From: Acidithiobacillus ferruginosus
Lineage (GTDB): Bacteria; Pseudomonadota; Gammaproteobacteria; Acidithiobacillales; Acidithiobacillaceae
Direction: 5' to 3'
Assembly: GCF_018854495.1 (NCBI RefSeq)
Contig: NZ_JABBDR010000307.1
Span: forward strand, 1-30,719
Length of the DNA stretch: 30,719 bases
The notes under the pieces are model-generated. The model worked only from the letters and a program-made list of their open reading frames with translations, was not told the DNA's origin and did not search any database. Numbering within the stretch: position 1 is the stretch's first letter; each line of letters begins with the position of its first letter. Shown in pieces: positions 16,279-23,736 of the stretch. A program made the position numbers and the translations under genes.

Positions 16279-16439
16279 CAAACGATACCCCCTGAAGATT
16301 CATTCTAGCGGATGACGCATGCCAATGGCGAGGCCTGATTTAACTGCACGGCCATCCATCAGCATATTGCCACTTAAGAAACCACTTCACCACATCGGCC
16401 GGACAGGACTTCCGCGATCCGGGAGTTCCCATGTGCGGT

Positions 16440-17237
16440 TCATAGCTTGTTGGCGTTCCATGCCATGAGAACCCGGGCTCGGACATGCACGGACTCCATA
16501 TCCGCTTCCTGAATCAGGTATGGTTCGTAGGCCTTGTTATCCGACAACATTAAGATGGCCCCGTCGGGTCGAATCTGCAGGCGTTTGATGTACAGCTTGT
16601 TGTGCAGCTCCAGGACATACACGGCATCCACTCTGATCTCGGAAACGCCACGATCCACCAGCAGCAGATCCCCATCGGAAAACGTCGGCTTCATGCTGTC
16701 CCCGACCCCGGCGATGATGGAAAGGTTTCCCGGCGCGCTAAACGCCAAATTTCGACGCAGCCACGATTCTCTCACTGATATCTGACTGGCGACCATCTCA
16801 TGATCCGGAGCCTCCCGGCCATCGCCCTGGGATCCCTGCACATCGAGCACTGGGATATGGACTACCTTCTCAGTCGATGCTTTCTCGTTAGGCGCAACGA
16901 TGTTCCACACGTGTTTGGGCTGCGGTACTGTTACCATTGATTCGGGTAGCTGCAGCGGGGCCGCCGACTGAGGCTCCGGGGCGGGAAAGGAGGAGATAGG
17001 CTGGCGGTGCTCCTTGGTTTGAGCAACATCAAAATCTTCTCGATCAAGCGCCCCAACATCATAGCCAAGGTCGCGCTCCCATTGTCTTATCAGGTCCTTT
17101 ATCCCCTTTGTTCCACCGAGAACCCGGGAGAAGTAATTCGGGGCACACTTCAACTCCTCAGCCATCAACCGCTGTGTCTGGAATTTGGCCTTCAGCACCT
17201 TTTTAAGGTTGGCCCTTCGCACATCCTCAATATCCAT
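16440..17237 (-). CDS. CI-like phage repressor with S24 (LexA-type) domain
   Basis: 265 aa. N-terminal helix-turn-helix (about 8-60, QRLMAEELKCAPNYFSRVLGG), a Pro/Gln-rich linker, then an S24 peptidase fold with S181 in GVGDSMKPTFSDGDLLLVD and the base K218 in KLYIKRLQI. It should hold the element quiescent by binding the TTTACCTnnAGGTAAA sites at PR and PL and lose function after self-cleavage. The usual Ala-Gly or Cys-Gly scissile pair is not evident; the corresponding stretch is DVQGSQGDG. The start 17237 is the only in-frame ATG near the helix-turn-helix; its ribosome site is weak. Divergent from the Cro-like gene. Confidence 0.9.
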   Translation of the reverse strand: MDIEDVRRANLKKVLKAKFQTQRLMAEELKCAPNYFSRVLGGTKGIKDLIRQWERDLGYDVGALDREDFDVAQTKEHRQPISSFPAPEPQSAAPLQLPESMVTVPQPKHVWNIVAPNEKASTEKVVHIPVLDVQGSQGDGREAPDHEMVASQISVRESWLRRNLAFSAPGNLSIIAGVGDSMKPTFSDGDLLLVDRGVSEIRVDAVYVLELHNKLYIKRLQIRPDGAILMLSDNKAYEPYLIQEADMESVHVRARVLMAWNANKL

Positions 17238-17259
17238 GGCGCAAATACTCGCCCCATGC

Positions 17260-17273
17260 TTACCCTCTAGTAA
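17260..17273. promoter_or_regulatory. Degenerate operator near the repressor start
   Basis: TTACC-CTCT-AGTAA, an imperfect version of the operator 23 nt upstream of the repressor ATG. A site here would give autoregulation. Confidence 0.5.
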
Positions 17274-17287
17274 ATGTCCTTGAGGTA

Positions 17288-17316
17288 TTGACGAATTATT
17301 TACCTGAAGGTAAAGT
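17288..17316 (+). promoter_or_regulatory. Rightward promoter PR
   Basis: -35 TTGACG (17288-17293), a 17-nt spacer, -10 TAAAGT (17311-17316). The operator 17299-17314 fills the spacer. Predicted start is at or within a base or two of the Cro-like ATG. Confidence 0.75.
17299..17314. promoter_or_regulatory. Repressor operator OR1
   Basis: A perfect palindrome TTTACCT-GA-AGGTAAA between the -35 and -10 of PR. Confidence 0.85.
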
Positions 17317-17323
17317 GTAGGGC

Positions 17324-17623
17324 ATGGACCTAAAATCATATCTAAACTCCCTCTCGCCCCAAGCCCAGGAGGAATTTTGCTCCCGGGTCGGAACGACTAT
17401 TGGTTATCTTCGTAAAGCACTTTCCAAGCGTCAGCGGATTGGCCCTGAGATCGCCGTGGCCATCGAGCAGCAAAGCCACAAGTCGGTGACCCGACAAGAA
17501 CTTCTGCCAACAACTTGGCACCTCATCTGGCCTGAGCTCCGCCCCGACATTTTCGGCCACAGGTCTCCAACCCAGGGCGACACCTCTCCCCAAGCCCAAG
17601 GACCCGAGAGGGAATCCGCATGA
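17324..17623 (+). CDS. Cro/YdaS-like transcriptional regulator
   Basis: 99 aa. The N-terminal half LNSLSPQAQEEFCSRVGTTIGYLRKALSKRQRIGPEIAVAIEQ is a compact helix-turn-helix of the YdaS/Cro group, followed by SVTRQELLPTTWHLIWPEL, a tail seen in these phage Cro-like proteins. By position, divergent from the S24 repressor, it should oppose it in the lytic/excision switch. There is no proper ribosome site, because the ATG is only 8 nt from the -10 box. Its stop overlaps the next micro-ORF as ATGA. Confidence 0.85.
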   Translation: MDLKSYLNSLSPQAQEEFCSRVGTTIGYLRKALSKRQRIGPEIAVAIEQQSHKSVTRQELLPTTWHLIWPELRPDIFGHRSPTQGDTSPQAQGPERESA

Positions 17624-17706
17624 GCACGCGCTTCGGAATATTTTCTATCCGTCGCCTCCGCAATGACCAAAGGCGGTCACTGTACCGCATCCGGAGGACA
17701 GCATGA
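17620..17706 (+). CDS. 28-aa arginine-rich micro-ORF
   Basis: MSTRFGIFSIRRLRNDQRRS... overlaps the Cro-like stop and the next ORF start, both as ATGA. GAGGG lies ahead of the ATG. It may encode a small basic peptide, or exist only to carry ribosomes to the next start. Confidence 0.5.
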   Translation: MSTRFGIFSIRRLRNDQRRSLYRIRRTA

Positions 17707-17798
17707 ACGGTAACCGCAGTTACGTCACGGCTAAGGTCGCGTGGCTTCAATGCCAATCCAACCTACAAGATTTTTCCACACGAGGACATCTCTCATGA
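17703..17798 (+). CDS. 31-aa micro-ORF with strong ribosome site
   Basis: MNGNRSYVTAKVAWLQCQSN... preceded by GGAGG at 5 nt spacing, one of the best ribosome sites in the window. It overlaps the 28-aa ORF before it and the 492-aa gene after it, each by ATGA. No family recognised. Confidence 0.5.
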   Translation: MNGNRSYVTAKVAWLQCQSNLQDFSTRGHLS

Positions 17799-19273
17799 GC
17801 GCGCTAGATCCTGTTATGTCCGCCCGTTCCGCCTATTTGCCCACAGGTCCCCGTGAGGAATATCGCGGGGAACGTCCCGTCTACCGGAGGGACGTGGGGC
17901 CACGAGGGGGTTCCGCCCCAGGTGGGGCGCAGGCCTCGATACCGTCGCGGTCGGCTACCACCGCCGTCAAGGCAGATCAGATGAATGCTGAAAGGCACGA
18001 GCCGGCACCGACGCTTTCCGCTGAACCATCCACCTCTCGGGAGACCTCCGCTGTGCAGCCTACGTCACCCACATCGACCAATCTCGAGGCTCACTTGCCC
18101 CTGGCCGGACCCAAGGTCGGCGCTGGCGAATCTCCGCAAAACATCGGTGAAGCATACAACGGGGGCGAGAAGCTCCGCGTCGCGGACTTCAATCCGGGGA
18201 CACTTGCCCATTTGCCGAAGAAGGAACAGATCGTCGAAGCGGTGCGGCAAGGGCATGGCAGCTATGCCGAAATCGCGGCGACCACCGGCCTGACCAAGTC
18301 CGAAGTCAGCGCCGTCATTCACGCCACATTACTACTGGCGACCAAAAGCCGCCCCGCTGTTCTGGTGGAATCCACCCCGCTAGGTGCAAAGGAGCGCCGC
18401 TTTGAGATCGCCAACGAGGGTTCCCGAGTGTCCCCTTTGCAGAACGGCGAGACCGCCCCTGCGCTGTTGTACGGTGCGACTACCGACGCTACGCCATTTC
18501 GTTTCAAGCACGTCGGGGATATGGGGCACACGGTGATGGTGGGGCCAACATGCACCGGCATGTCCCTCGCAGTTTTCACTGAGGGCTCCCAAAAGGACCG
18601 GATACTGGCGGCGGTGGCGCACGGCGCGCGCACAACCACCGAGATCACGCACAGCACCGGGTTGCTGCGGGAACAGGTCCACAAGGCCGTGGGCTGGCTG
18701 GTGAAAAAGGGCGAGCTGCAGGATGTGCCCAGCGACGAGGAACGGACGGTGGAGCTCGCTCCACCCCTAGGCACCCATGGCATCCATTCGCCCGTTGCCA
18801 AAACCGCGCCAACTCAGGGCTCCGGCTCCCAGTGGAATGATCCAAGCGGGAAAGTCTTGGACGTACTCTTATCCAACGACTCGGTCTCCCTCACGGCCTT
18901 GTGCGCAATGACCGGGCTGACCCGAGACGAGGGCCTTCAGGTGGTTGACGCACTGGACGCCTCGTTGCTTGAGATGAAGGGAGACGACGAATTCATCGAA
19001 CGGTTCCACGGGGACGATGACGAGATCTGGTATCAATATATGACCGCCACCATGGATCCATCTCCCCAGATGTCCCCAGCGCCTGCGCGTGGGGCACATG
19101 ATCATCTCGCCCCCGCTACCGATGAACTCATAGACCAGCTGGAGGCTGCGGCCACAGAGGCCCTCAAGGTGCTGCGGGATACCTTTTCCCGATTGGCCGA
19201 CCTGGCGCGAGAAAACGCGGCGGCACGGGACCGGCTGGCGGCGGTGCAGAAGCTGCTGGGTGGGGAGGGTTGA
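17795..19273 (+). CDS. Triple winged-helix protein with C-terminal coiled coil
   Basis: 492 aa. ATG 17795 is chosen because it overlaps the preceding micro-ORF stop (ATGA) and has GAGG 9 nt upstream; an earlier ATG in frame (17741) lacks this. After a disordered Pro/Ser/Thr-rich stretch (about 1-135) come three similar winged-helix units with the shared core TGLtxxxV: about 141-182 (IAATTGLTKSEVSAVI), 266-312 (ITHSTGLLREQVHKAVGWL) and 352-395 (LCAMTGLTRDEGLQVVDAL). Residues 440-488 form a coiled coil (LEAAATEALKVLRDTF). Its place between cro and the replication genes suggests a regulator or replication cofactor, not proven. Confidence 0.7.
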   Translation: MSALDPVMSARSAYLPTGPREEYRGERPVYRRDVGPRGGSAPGGAQASIPSRSATTAVKADQMNAERHEPAPTLSAEPSTSRETSAVQPTSPTSTNLEAHLPLAGPKVGAGESPQNIGEAYNGGEKLRVADFNPGTLAHLPKKEQIVEAVRQGHGSYAEIAATTGLTKSEVSAVIHATLLLATKSRPAVLVESTPLGAKERRFEIANEGSRVSPLQNGETAPALLYGATTDATPFRFKHVGDMGHTVMVGPTCTGMSLAVFTEGSQKDRILAAVAHGARTTTEITHSTGLLREQVHKAVGWLVKKGELQDVPSDEERTVELAPPLGTHGIHSPVAKTAPTQGSGSQWNDPSGKVLDVLLSNDSVSLTALCAMTGLTRDEGLQVVDALDASLLEMKGDDEFIERFHGDDDEIWYQYMTATMDPSPQMSPAPARGAHDHLAPATDELIDQLEAAATEALKVLRDTFSRLADLARENAAARDRLAAVQKLLGGEG

Positions 19274-19274
19274 G

Positions 19275-19637
19275 ATGAATCACGCGATAGTGATATTTCA
19301 GGATTACATAGACATATTCCTATTTTATTTTATAGCCACGTGTGGTCCTTTTGCATTGTTGTGGCTGTCCATTTCACAGGTAAAGCATTTTGAAATTACC
19401 GACCTCCCGGCGCCGTTGGCAAAAAAAATCAGCAGTATTGCGCTGCTGCTGTTAGCTCAGGCTTTAGTGGCGACTTTCTTGGTGTCCCCTGGCAGTTGGT
19501 TGCTCGCGGCTTTGTTTGCCATAGAGTCCTTATATCTTGGCTTGCTAGCAAGGCGGTGGTTGATTGACTGGCGGAATGACTCCGGGCGATATGTCTATAG
19601 CTACCGGCATACAGAGGGAGTCTCCCGCCAATTTTAA
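19275..19637 (+). CDS. Small integral membrane protein (120 aa)
   Basis: The ATG at 19275 follows GGAGGG about 7 nt upstream. Three hydrophobic segments (about 9-33, 51-72, 74-92), then a polar tail with WLIDWRNDSGRYVYSY. AT-richer than its neighbours, which hints at separate origin. No recognised family. Membrane proteins at this place in prophages can be exclusion factors, but I have no motif for that. Confidence 0.6.
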   Translation: MNHAIVIFQDYIDIFLFYFIATCGPFALLWLSISQVKHFEITDLPAPLAKKISSIALLLLAQALVATFLVSPGSWLLAALFAIESLYLGLLARRWLIDWRNDSGRYVYSYRHTEGVSRQF

Positions 19638-19674
19638 GTCAGTCGACTGCCTGGCATAGCAGATGGAGGTAATC

Positions 19675-20661
19675 ATGTCAGAGGACGGATTTGCAACCCT
19701 ACCTCCACCGCCGGTCCCACCGGATATTGACCTGCGGTCCCATTGCTGGATGAAACTGGACTTATGCCGGCTTCATTCCAGCGATTTTATTCATCTCGCC
19801 ACCAATGAGGAGTTCGGCGCGGCGGTGAAGTTGTGGACGGAGGCCATGCGGCAGGTGCCCGCAGGCAGTCTCCCCAGTGACGACAAAATACTGGCCTCCC
19901 TGGCCGGCTATCGGGGATCCAACCGGCGATGGCAGAAGGTCAAACCTATGGCACTGCATGGCTTCTCTTTGTGTTCGGATGACCGCTTGTATCATCCGCT
20001 GCTCGCAGAAATGGCTCTGGACGCGTGGGCCAATAAGGCACAACAGCCGTCGGCAAATCCTTCGGACCCGAGGGCCAAGGACCGCGAACGTCTGCGCCGC
20101 TGGCGGGCGGAACAGCGGGCCAAAAAGCAAGTTGGGCTTGGGCAAGCCTCAGAAGAGGAATCCGCTCTGGCAAGCACTCCGGCTGAAACGATTGAAACGT
20201 TTCATGAGCGTTTCACTGAAACGTTTCACGAAACGGGTGAAACGTTTCCTGTTAATAGAGGAGAAACAGAGAAAGAAACAGAAAAGAAACAAAATATTAT
20301 GGTTTCTGAAACGGCCGATGAAACGTTTCCTGAAACGCCCCCCTCTGACCTTGCGGAAACGCTCTCCCCATCTCGTGAAGGCACGTTATGCAAGAAACTA
20401 CGGGCACTTGGTGTCCGTGCAGCCCCACACATGGTGGTGGTGCAGGAGATGTGCGCCCGGCATTCCGATGAACACATTCTCGACGCTGCGGAAATCGCGC
20501 TGGAGAAAAAAGGCGCCGGTATTCACGTCGGCTACATCGCCGCCATGCTGAAAAACGGCGCCACGGAAGGAAAAACAAAGAGCAGGTCAGCGGCGGGACC
20601 GCCCAATCGCCAACTGATACCCCCAGTCGCCGTAGGCGGATCTCATTATGTCAAACTGTAG
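19675..20661 (+). CDS. DUF1376-like replication protein (lambda O position)
   Basis: 328 aa. GGAGG lies 6 nt ahead of ATG 19675. The N-terminal domain HCWMKLDLCRLHSSDFIHLATNEEFGAAVKLWTEAMRQ ... GSLPSDD is DUF1376, found in phage replication genes. A basic segment with RLRRWRAEQRAKK follows. Residues about 170-229 are a low-complexity linker of repeated ETFHE/ETFPE, encoded by the GAAACGTTTC cluster described separately. The C-terminal part (LRALGVRAAPHMVVVQEMCARH ... IHVGYIAAMLKNG) resembles DnaT/primosomal C-terminal domains that meet a helicase loader. The DnaC-like gene follows at once, so the two form an O/P-type pair. Confidence 0.8.
   Translation: MSEDGFATLPPPPVPPDIDLRSHCWMKLDLCRLHSSDFIHLATNEEFGAAVKLWTEAMRQVPAGSLPSDDKILASLAGYRGSNRRWQKVKPMALHGFSLCSDDRLYHPLLAEMALDAWANKAQQPSANPSDPRAKDRERLRRWRAEQRAKKQVGLGQASEEESALASTPAETIETFHERFTETFHETGETFPVNRGETEKETEKKQNIMVSETADETFPETPPSDLAETLSPSREGTLCKKLRALGVRAAPHMVVVQEMCARHSDEHILDAAEIALEKKGAGIHVGYIAAMLKNGATEGKTKSRSAAGPPNRQLIPPVAVGGSHYVKL
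20185..20361 (+). repeat. GAAACGTTTC palindrome cluster, candidate replication origin
   Basis: Four perfect GAAACGTTTC palindromes at 20194, 20218, 20239 and 20320, and further half-sites GAAACG/CGTTTC at 20185, 20209, 20230, 20308, 20332 and 20356. An A-rich stretch (about 20254-20301) lies between the third and fourth palindromes. The cluster is inside the replication-protein gene, as in lambda ori within gene O. Confidence 0.7.
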
Positions 20662-20670
20662 GAGGTAACC

Positions 20671-21495
20671 ATGTCGCATCCGAAGAAGTTCAAGAGTAAA
20701 GAACAGCCCCGCGTTCCTATCGGAGAGATGGCCAGGGATCTCCTCGCAAAATGGGGATTCGACCCCACCAATGAGGCGATCCTGCCTGACCGCCATCCTC
20801 AGTACCGCGAGTGCACGCGCCATGGTCGTTATCCCATTTCGATGGTGGATGAGCAGGATGTCGTCCGGTACATGGCACCGGTCTGTTCGGTATGCGCGGC
20901 GGAGCGTGCCTCCCAGCGGCTCATGGAGAGCGCCGCCATCCCCCGCCGCTACATCGACTGTGATTTCGACAACTACGTGGTCGATGTCCCTGGGCAGCGG
21001 ACGGCCCTGGATGTCTGCTGGGACTACGCCGAGCATTTCGCGGAGCGGGCGAGCAAGGGATCCAGCCTCATTCTCTGCGGGAATCCCGGCACCGGCAAAA
21101 ACCACCTGGCATCGGCTATTGCCCGGACAGTGCTGTCCATGGGACATAGCGTGATCTTTGCGACCGCCTACGAAATCACTGCCCGGATTCGCCAGACCTG
21201 GCAGCACGGCATCGGCAACAGCACGGAGCTGGAAGTCATTCGCGGGTTTGCAGAAGCGGGCCTGCTCATCATCGACGAAGTTGGGAAAACGTTCGACAGG
21301 CATGCGCAGGTACATCTCTTCGAGGTAATCAACCACCGCTCCCGCGACATGAAGCCGACCATCATCCTCTCCAACGAAGGGGTAGATGGCGTGGAGAAGT
21401 ACCTGGGGACGGACGCATTCGATCGGCTGTGTCAGAACGGTGGGCTGCTGCTCTTTGATTGGCAAAGCTACCGCCGCGGGAGGACCGAGGCATGA
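20671..21495 (+). CDS. DnaC-like helicase loader ATPase (lambda P position)
   Basis: 274 aa with AGGAGG ahead of the start. The N-terminal part has a likely zinc site C48 ... C72-x-x-C75 (ECTRHGRYPIS ... VCSVCAAERA). The AAA+ core has Walker A GNPGTGKNHLASAI (137-150), where GKN in place of GKT is the form also seen in E. coli DnaC, Walker B LLIIDEVG (198-205), and a sensor region TIILSNEG. It should load the host replicative helicase at the element's origin together with the DUF1376 protein. Followed by a 396-aa gene after 28 nt. Confidence 0.9.
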   Translation: MSHPKKFKSKEQPRVPIGEMARDLLAKWGFDPTNEAILPDRHPQYRECTRHGRYPISMVDEQDVVRYMAPVCSVCAAERASQRLMESAAIPRRYIDCDFDNYVVDVPGQRTALDVCWDYAEHFAERASKGSSLILCGNPGTGKNHLASAIARTVLSMGHSVIFATAYEITARIRQTWQHGIGNSTELEVIRGFAEAGLLIIDEVGKTFDRHAQVHLFEVINHRSRDMKPTIILSNEGVDGVEKYLGTDAFDRLCQNGGLLLFDWQSYRRGRTEA

Positions 21496-21523
21496 ACTAT
21501 ACGCAAAACCGGGAGATTGTGTG

Positions 21524-22714
21524 ATGCCCAAGCCATCCAACCCAGACGACAACGATTTTATCGACGCCGGCGATGAGGATATCGATACAAATTATCCGCT
21601 TCCTTTGGCTGAACGTGAGGAATTGGCGCGTCAAACCTGGGGCACCGCGTCGCGTTTCGAGAGGACGGAAGGCTTCAACCTCCTCCTGGATGATCCTGAA
21701 ACGATTCAGGCCGCCGCAGACGGTGATGATTATGCGGTAGCGCCGGAATGGTACGAAGGGCTTGAGATGGATGACGACGAAGAGGCGGACGCCGTGGCAA
21801 CTCCGCGCAACCCCCTCGTCGATCCAGATCCACAGGACCGGCTTATCCCGGATCCGCGTGCCAGTGTTACCACGCACGCATCAGCGCAGAATTTTCATCG
21901 CTGGTTGCGGAAGGCTGTCCCCGTGTACCGGGAACAGTTAGAAGGGGCTCAAGTATCCGCAGATGTGGGATATGCCGTGCACTGGTACCTCAATAAGTCC
22001 ATCGCTGCCATCACCCTCGCCGTGGGCACCTATCTGCGCAAAAAACTCATCATCGCGGACCATGCCGATGCACGGGATGCGGCGTCCAGGATACTGCGCC
22101 AGGTCATAGAATCCCATGATTTTGAGCGCATACCCAACCTCAACATCGACAAAATGTGTTCGGGTTACTTTCAGACCATCTCCCAATTCCGCACTTTCAT
22201 CGCCGAAGGCATCGGCGTGTCTCATCAGGATATTTACTATATGGCTCACGCCAAGCCCCTCAGTTCCGGCCACGAGGAGCAGAACGGCGACGATGTAATG
22301 GACATCGATCTACTGCACCCGGATCACGCCCATCCCGACGCGCTGAATGCCGGTCTCTGCCGGTATACGGTCAGCCCCATGGAGGCACTCATCCAGAAAC
22401 AGGAAAACGCTCGCGTAATGCGGCAGATGCGCCAGGAGGCGGCATCATCTGTTCCGGTCAGCGAGGACCGGATGCCGGTTTCCTTACGCGAAGTGCTGCT
22501 GCGCGTTTCACAGGATCCACGGGGCGAGTTGGCCATGGCCACAGAGATTGCCCGTTTTTTGGCCAGAAGAAGTGACGGTATGCGGAACATCCGCCGGGGA
22601 CTCGCGCGCCACGCCCGCACGAAGGCTCCCACAGCCGTCCTCGCGACGCACATTTTAGACCTCATGAGCGGCGATGATCGGTCCACAATCAGCACAAAAG
22701 TCGGAGGTGCCTGA
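21524..22714 (+). CDS. Protein of unknown function (396 aa)
   Basis: The start at 21524 has GGGAG 8 nt upstream; the open frame extends back into the dnaC-like gene without a ribosome site. The first ~120 residues are acidic and low in structure ([30 protein letters not shown]). From about 140 there is a helical domain ([20 protein letters not shown], then [20 protein letters not shown]). The C-terminus is basic ([15 protein letters not shown]). No recognised family. Its stop shares a base with the methylase start, so the two are coupled. An ATPase motif is absent. Confidence 0.7.
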   Translation: MPKPSNPDDNDFIDAGDEDIDTNYPLPLAEREELARQTWGTASRFERTEGFNLLLDDPETIQAAADGDDYAVAPEWYEGLEMDDDEEADAVATPRNPLVDPDPQDRLIPDPRASVTTHASAQNFHRWLRKAVPVYREQLEGAQVSADVGYAVHWYLNKSIAAITLAVGTYLRKKLIIADHADARDAASRILRQVIESHDFERIPNLNIDKMCSGYFQTISQFRTFIAEGIGVSHQDIYYMAHAKPLSSGHEEQNGDDVMDIDLLHPDHAHPDALNAGLCRYTVSPMEALIQKQENARVMRQMRQEAASSVPVSEDRMPVSLREVLLRVSQDPRGELAMATEIARFLARRSDGMRNIRRGLARHARTKAPTAVLATHILDLMSGDDRSTISTKVGGA

Positions 22715-23628
22715 TGCGTAGCCCCTTGGTTTGGATCGGAGGCAAAGGCCGATTCACAGGCAGAATCAACGCGGCGCTCCCGAAACCGAACCGGCACCTG
22801 TGCTATGTGGAGCCATTCTGTGGCGGCGCGAGTATGTTGTTTTCGCGCCCCGCCAAGGGCGTCGAGGTCATCAACGACCTGGATTCCGAAGTGACGCACT
22901 TTTTCAGCATGCTGCGGAACCAGCCAGAGGCTTTGCAACGATACCTGCAGCTCACCCCCTACAGCCGGGAGATATTTAACGCATGGCGTGACATCGCCAA
23001 CCCTTCAGCATTGTCGGACATTGAACGCGCAGCGCGATTCTTCATCATGACCCGTGCCTCATTCCACGGTGATTTATCCCGGAAGCCCAGCTGGGCCTAT
23101 GCCCGGGTAGACGACAATCGGGCTCGCGCAGCGAAACATGTGATTGATGAGGAGTTGCTGATTACGGCCGAACGGTTGCGGACTGTCTATGTGGAAAACG
23201 ACGATGCGTTAGCGGTGATATCCCGATGGGATGCCCCGACCACCGTCTTTTATTGCGACCCCCCGTATCACCCGCTTACCCGGGCGGACGGCGGTTACGT
23301 GCACGAGATGGACCACCAGGCCCACCAGGAGCTGGTAGATGCCCTACTTAACATCCAGGGAATGGCAGCGCTCTCTGGCTACCAGAATGATTGCTACGCA
23401 ACATTGGAAAATGCGGGCTGGCAGCGGCAGGACTTTGATGCCGTCTGTGGTGCCGGCCGCACCCGGCAACCCCGGGCGGACGGCAAAGAAGTGGATCCCG
23501 CCCGCATGGAGAGCATCTGGATCAATATCGCGTTACAGAAGCGGCTTGCCGCGGAAAACTCCCGTCAATGCAGTCTGTTTGATTTCTCCGATCCGGGGGA
23601 CGACCGAGGCGATGAAGATGCCGCGTAA
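22714..23628 (+). CDS. dam: DNA adenine methylase (D12 class)
   Basis: 304 aa. SAM-binding motif [16 protein letters not shown] (31-46) and catalytic DPPY at 182-185 ([12 protein letters not shown]), with the N-terminal WIGGKGR usual for Dam-type N6-adenine methylases. A target of GATC is likely for the class but not readable. There is no matching restriction enzyme nearby, so this is a solitary methylase that may protect the element or control replication timing. The C-terminus ends in an acidic tail ([15 protein letters not shown]). Coupled to the previous gene by TGATG. Confidence 0.9.
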   Translation: MRSPLVWIGGKGRFTGRINAALPKPNRHLCYVEPFCGGASMLFSRPAKGVEVINDLDSEVTHFFSMLRNQPEALQRYLQLTPYSREIFNAWRDIANPSALSDIERAARFFIMTRASFHGDLSRKPSWAYARVDDNRARAAKHVIDEELLITAERLRTVYVENDDALAVISRWDAPTTVFYCDPPYHPLTRADGGYVHEMDHQAHQELVDALLNIQGMAALSGYQNDCYATLENAGWQRQDFDAVCGAGRTRQPRADGKEVDPARMESIWINIALQKRLAAENSRQCSLFDFSDPGDDRGDEDAA

Positions 23629-23665
23629 AGCCTGCCGCTACCATCCCGTAATCGCGATGTAAACA

Positions 23666-23693
23666 GCTATACCACCAAGTCCGCTGCTATACC
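23666..23693. promoter_or_regulatory. Paired GCTATACC boxes upstream of ardC-like gene
   Basis: GCTATACC at 23666-23673 and 23686-23693, 20 bp apart (two helical turns), in the 108-bp gap before the ardC-like gene. A third copy lies at 30580-30587 in front of the last gene in the window. Confidence 0.45.
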
Positions 23694-23736
23694 TCCATGT
23701 TGGTTCAGACATGCAGAAGCATCAGCGAGGACGCCC

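Noticed and set aside
20185..20361. CRISPR-like array
   Set aside because: The repeated unit is a 10-bp palindrome with irregular short gaps inside a reading frame; no constant repeat/spacer lengths.
22714..23628. Restriction-modification system
   Set aside because: No endonuclease gene next to the adenine methylase, so it is treated as solitary.
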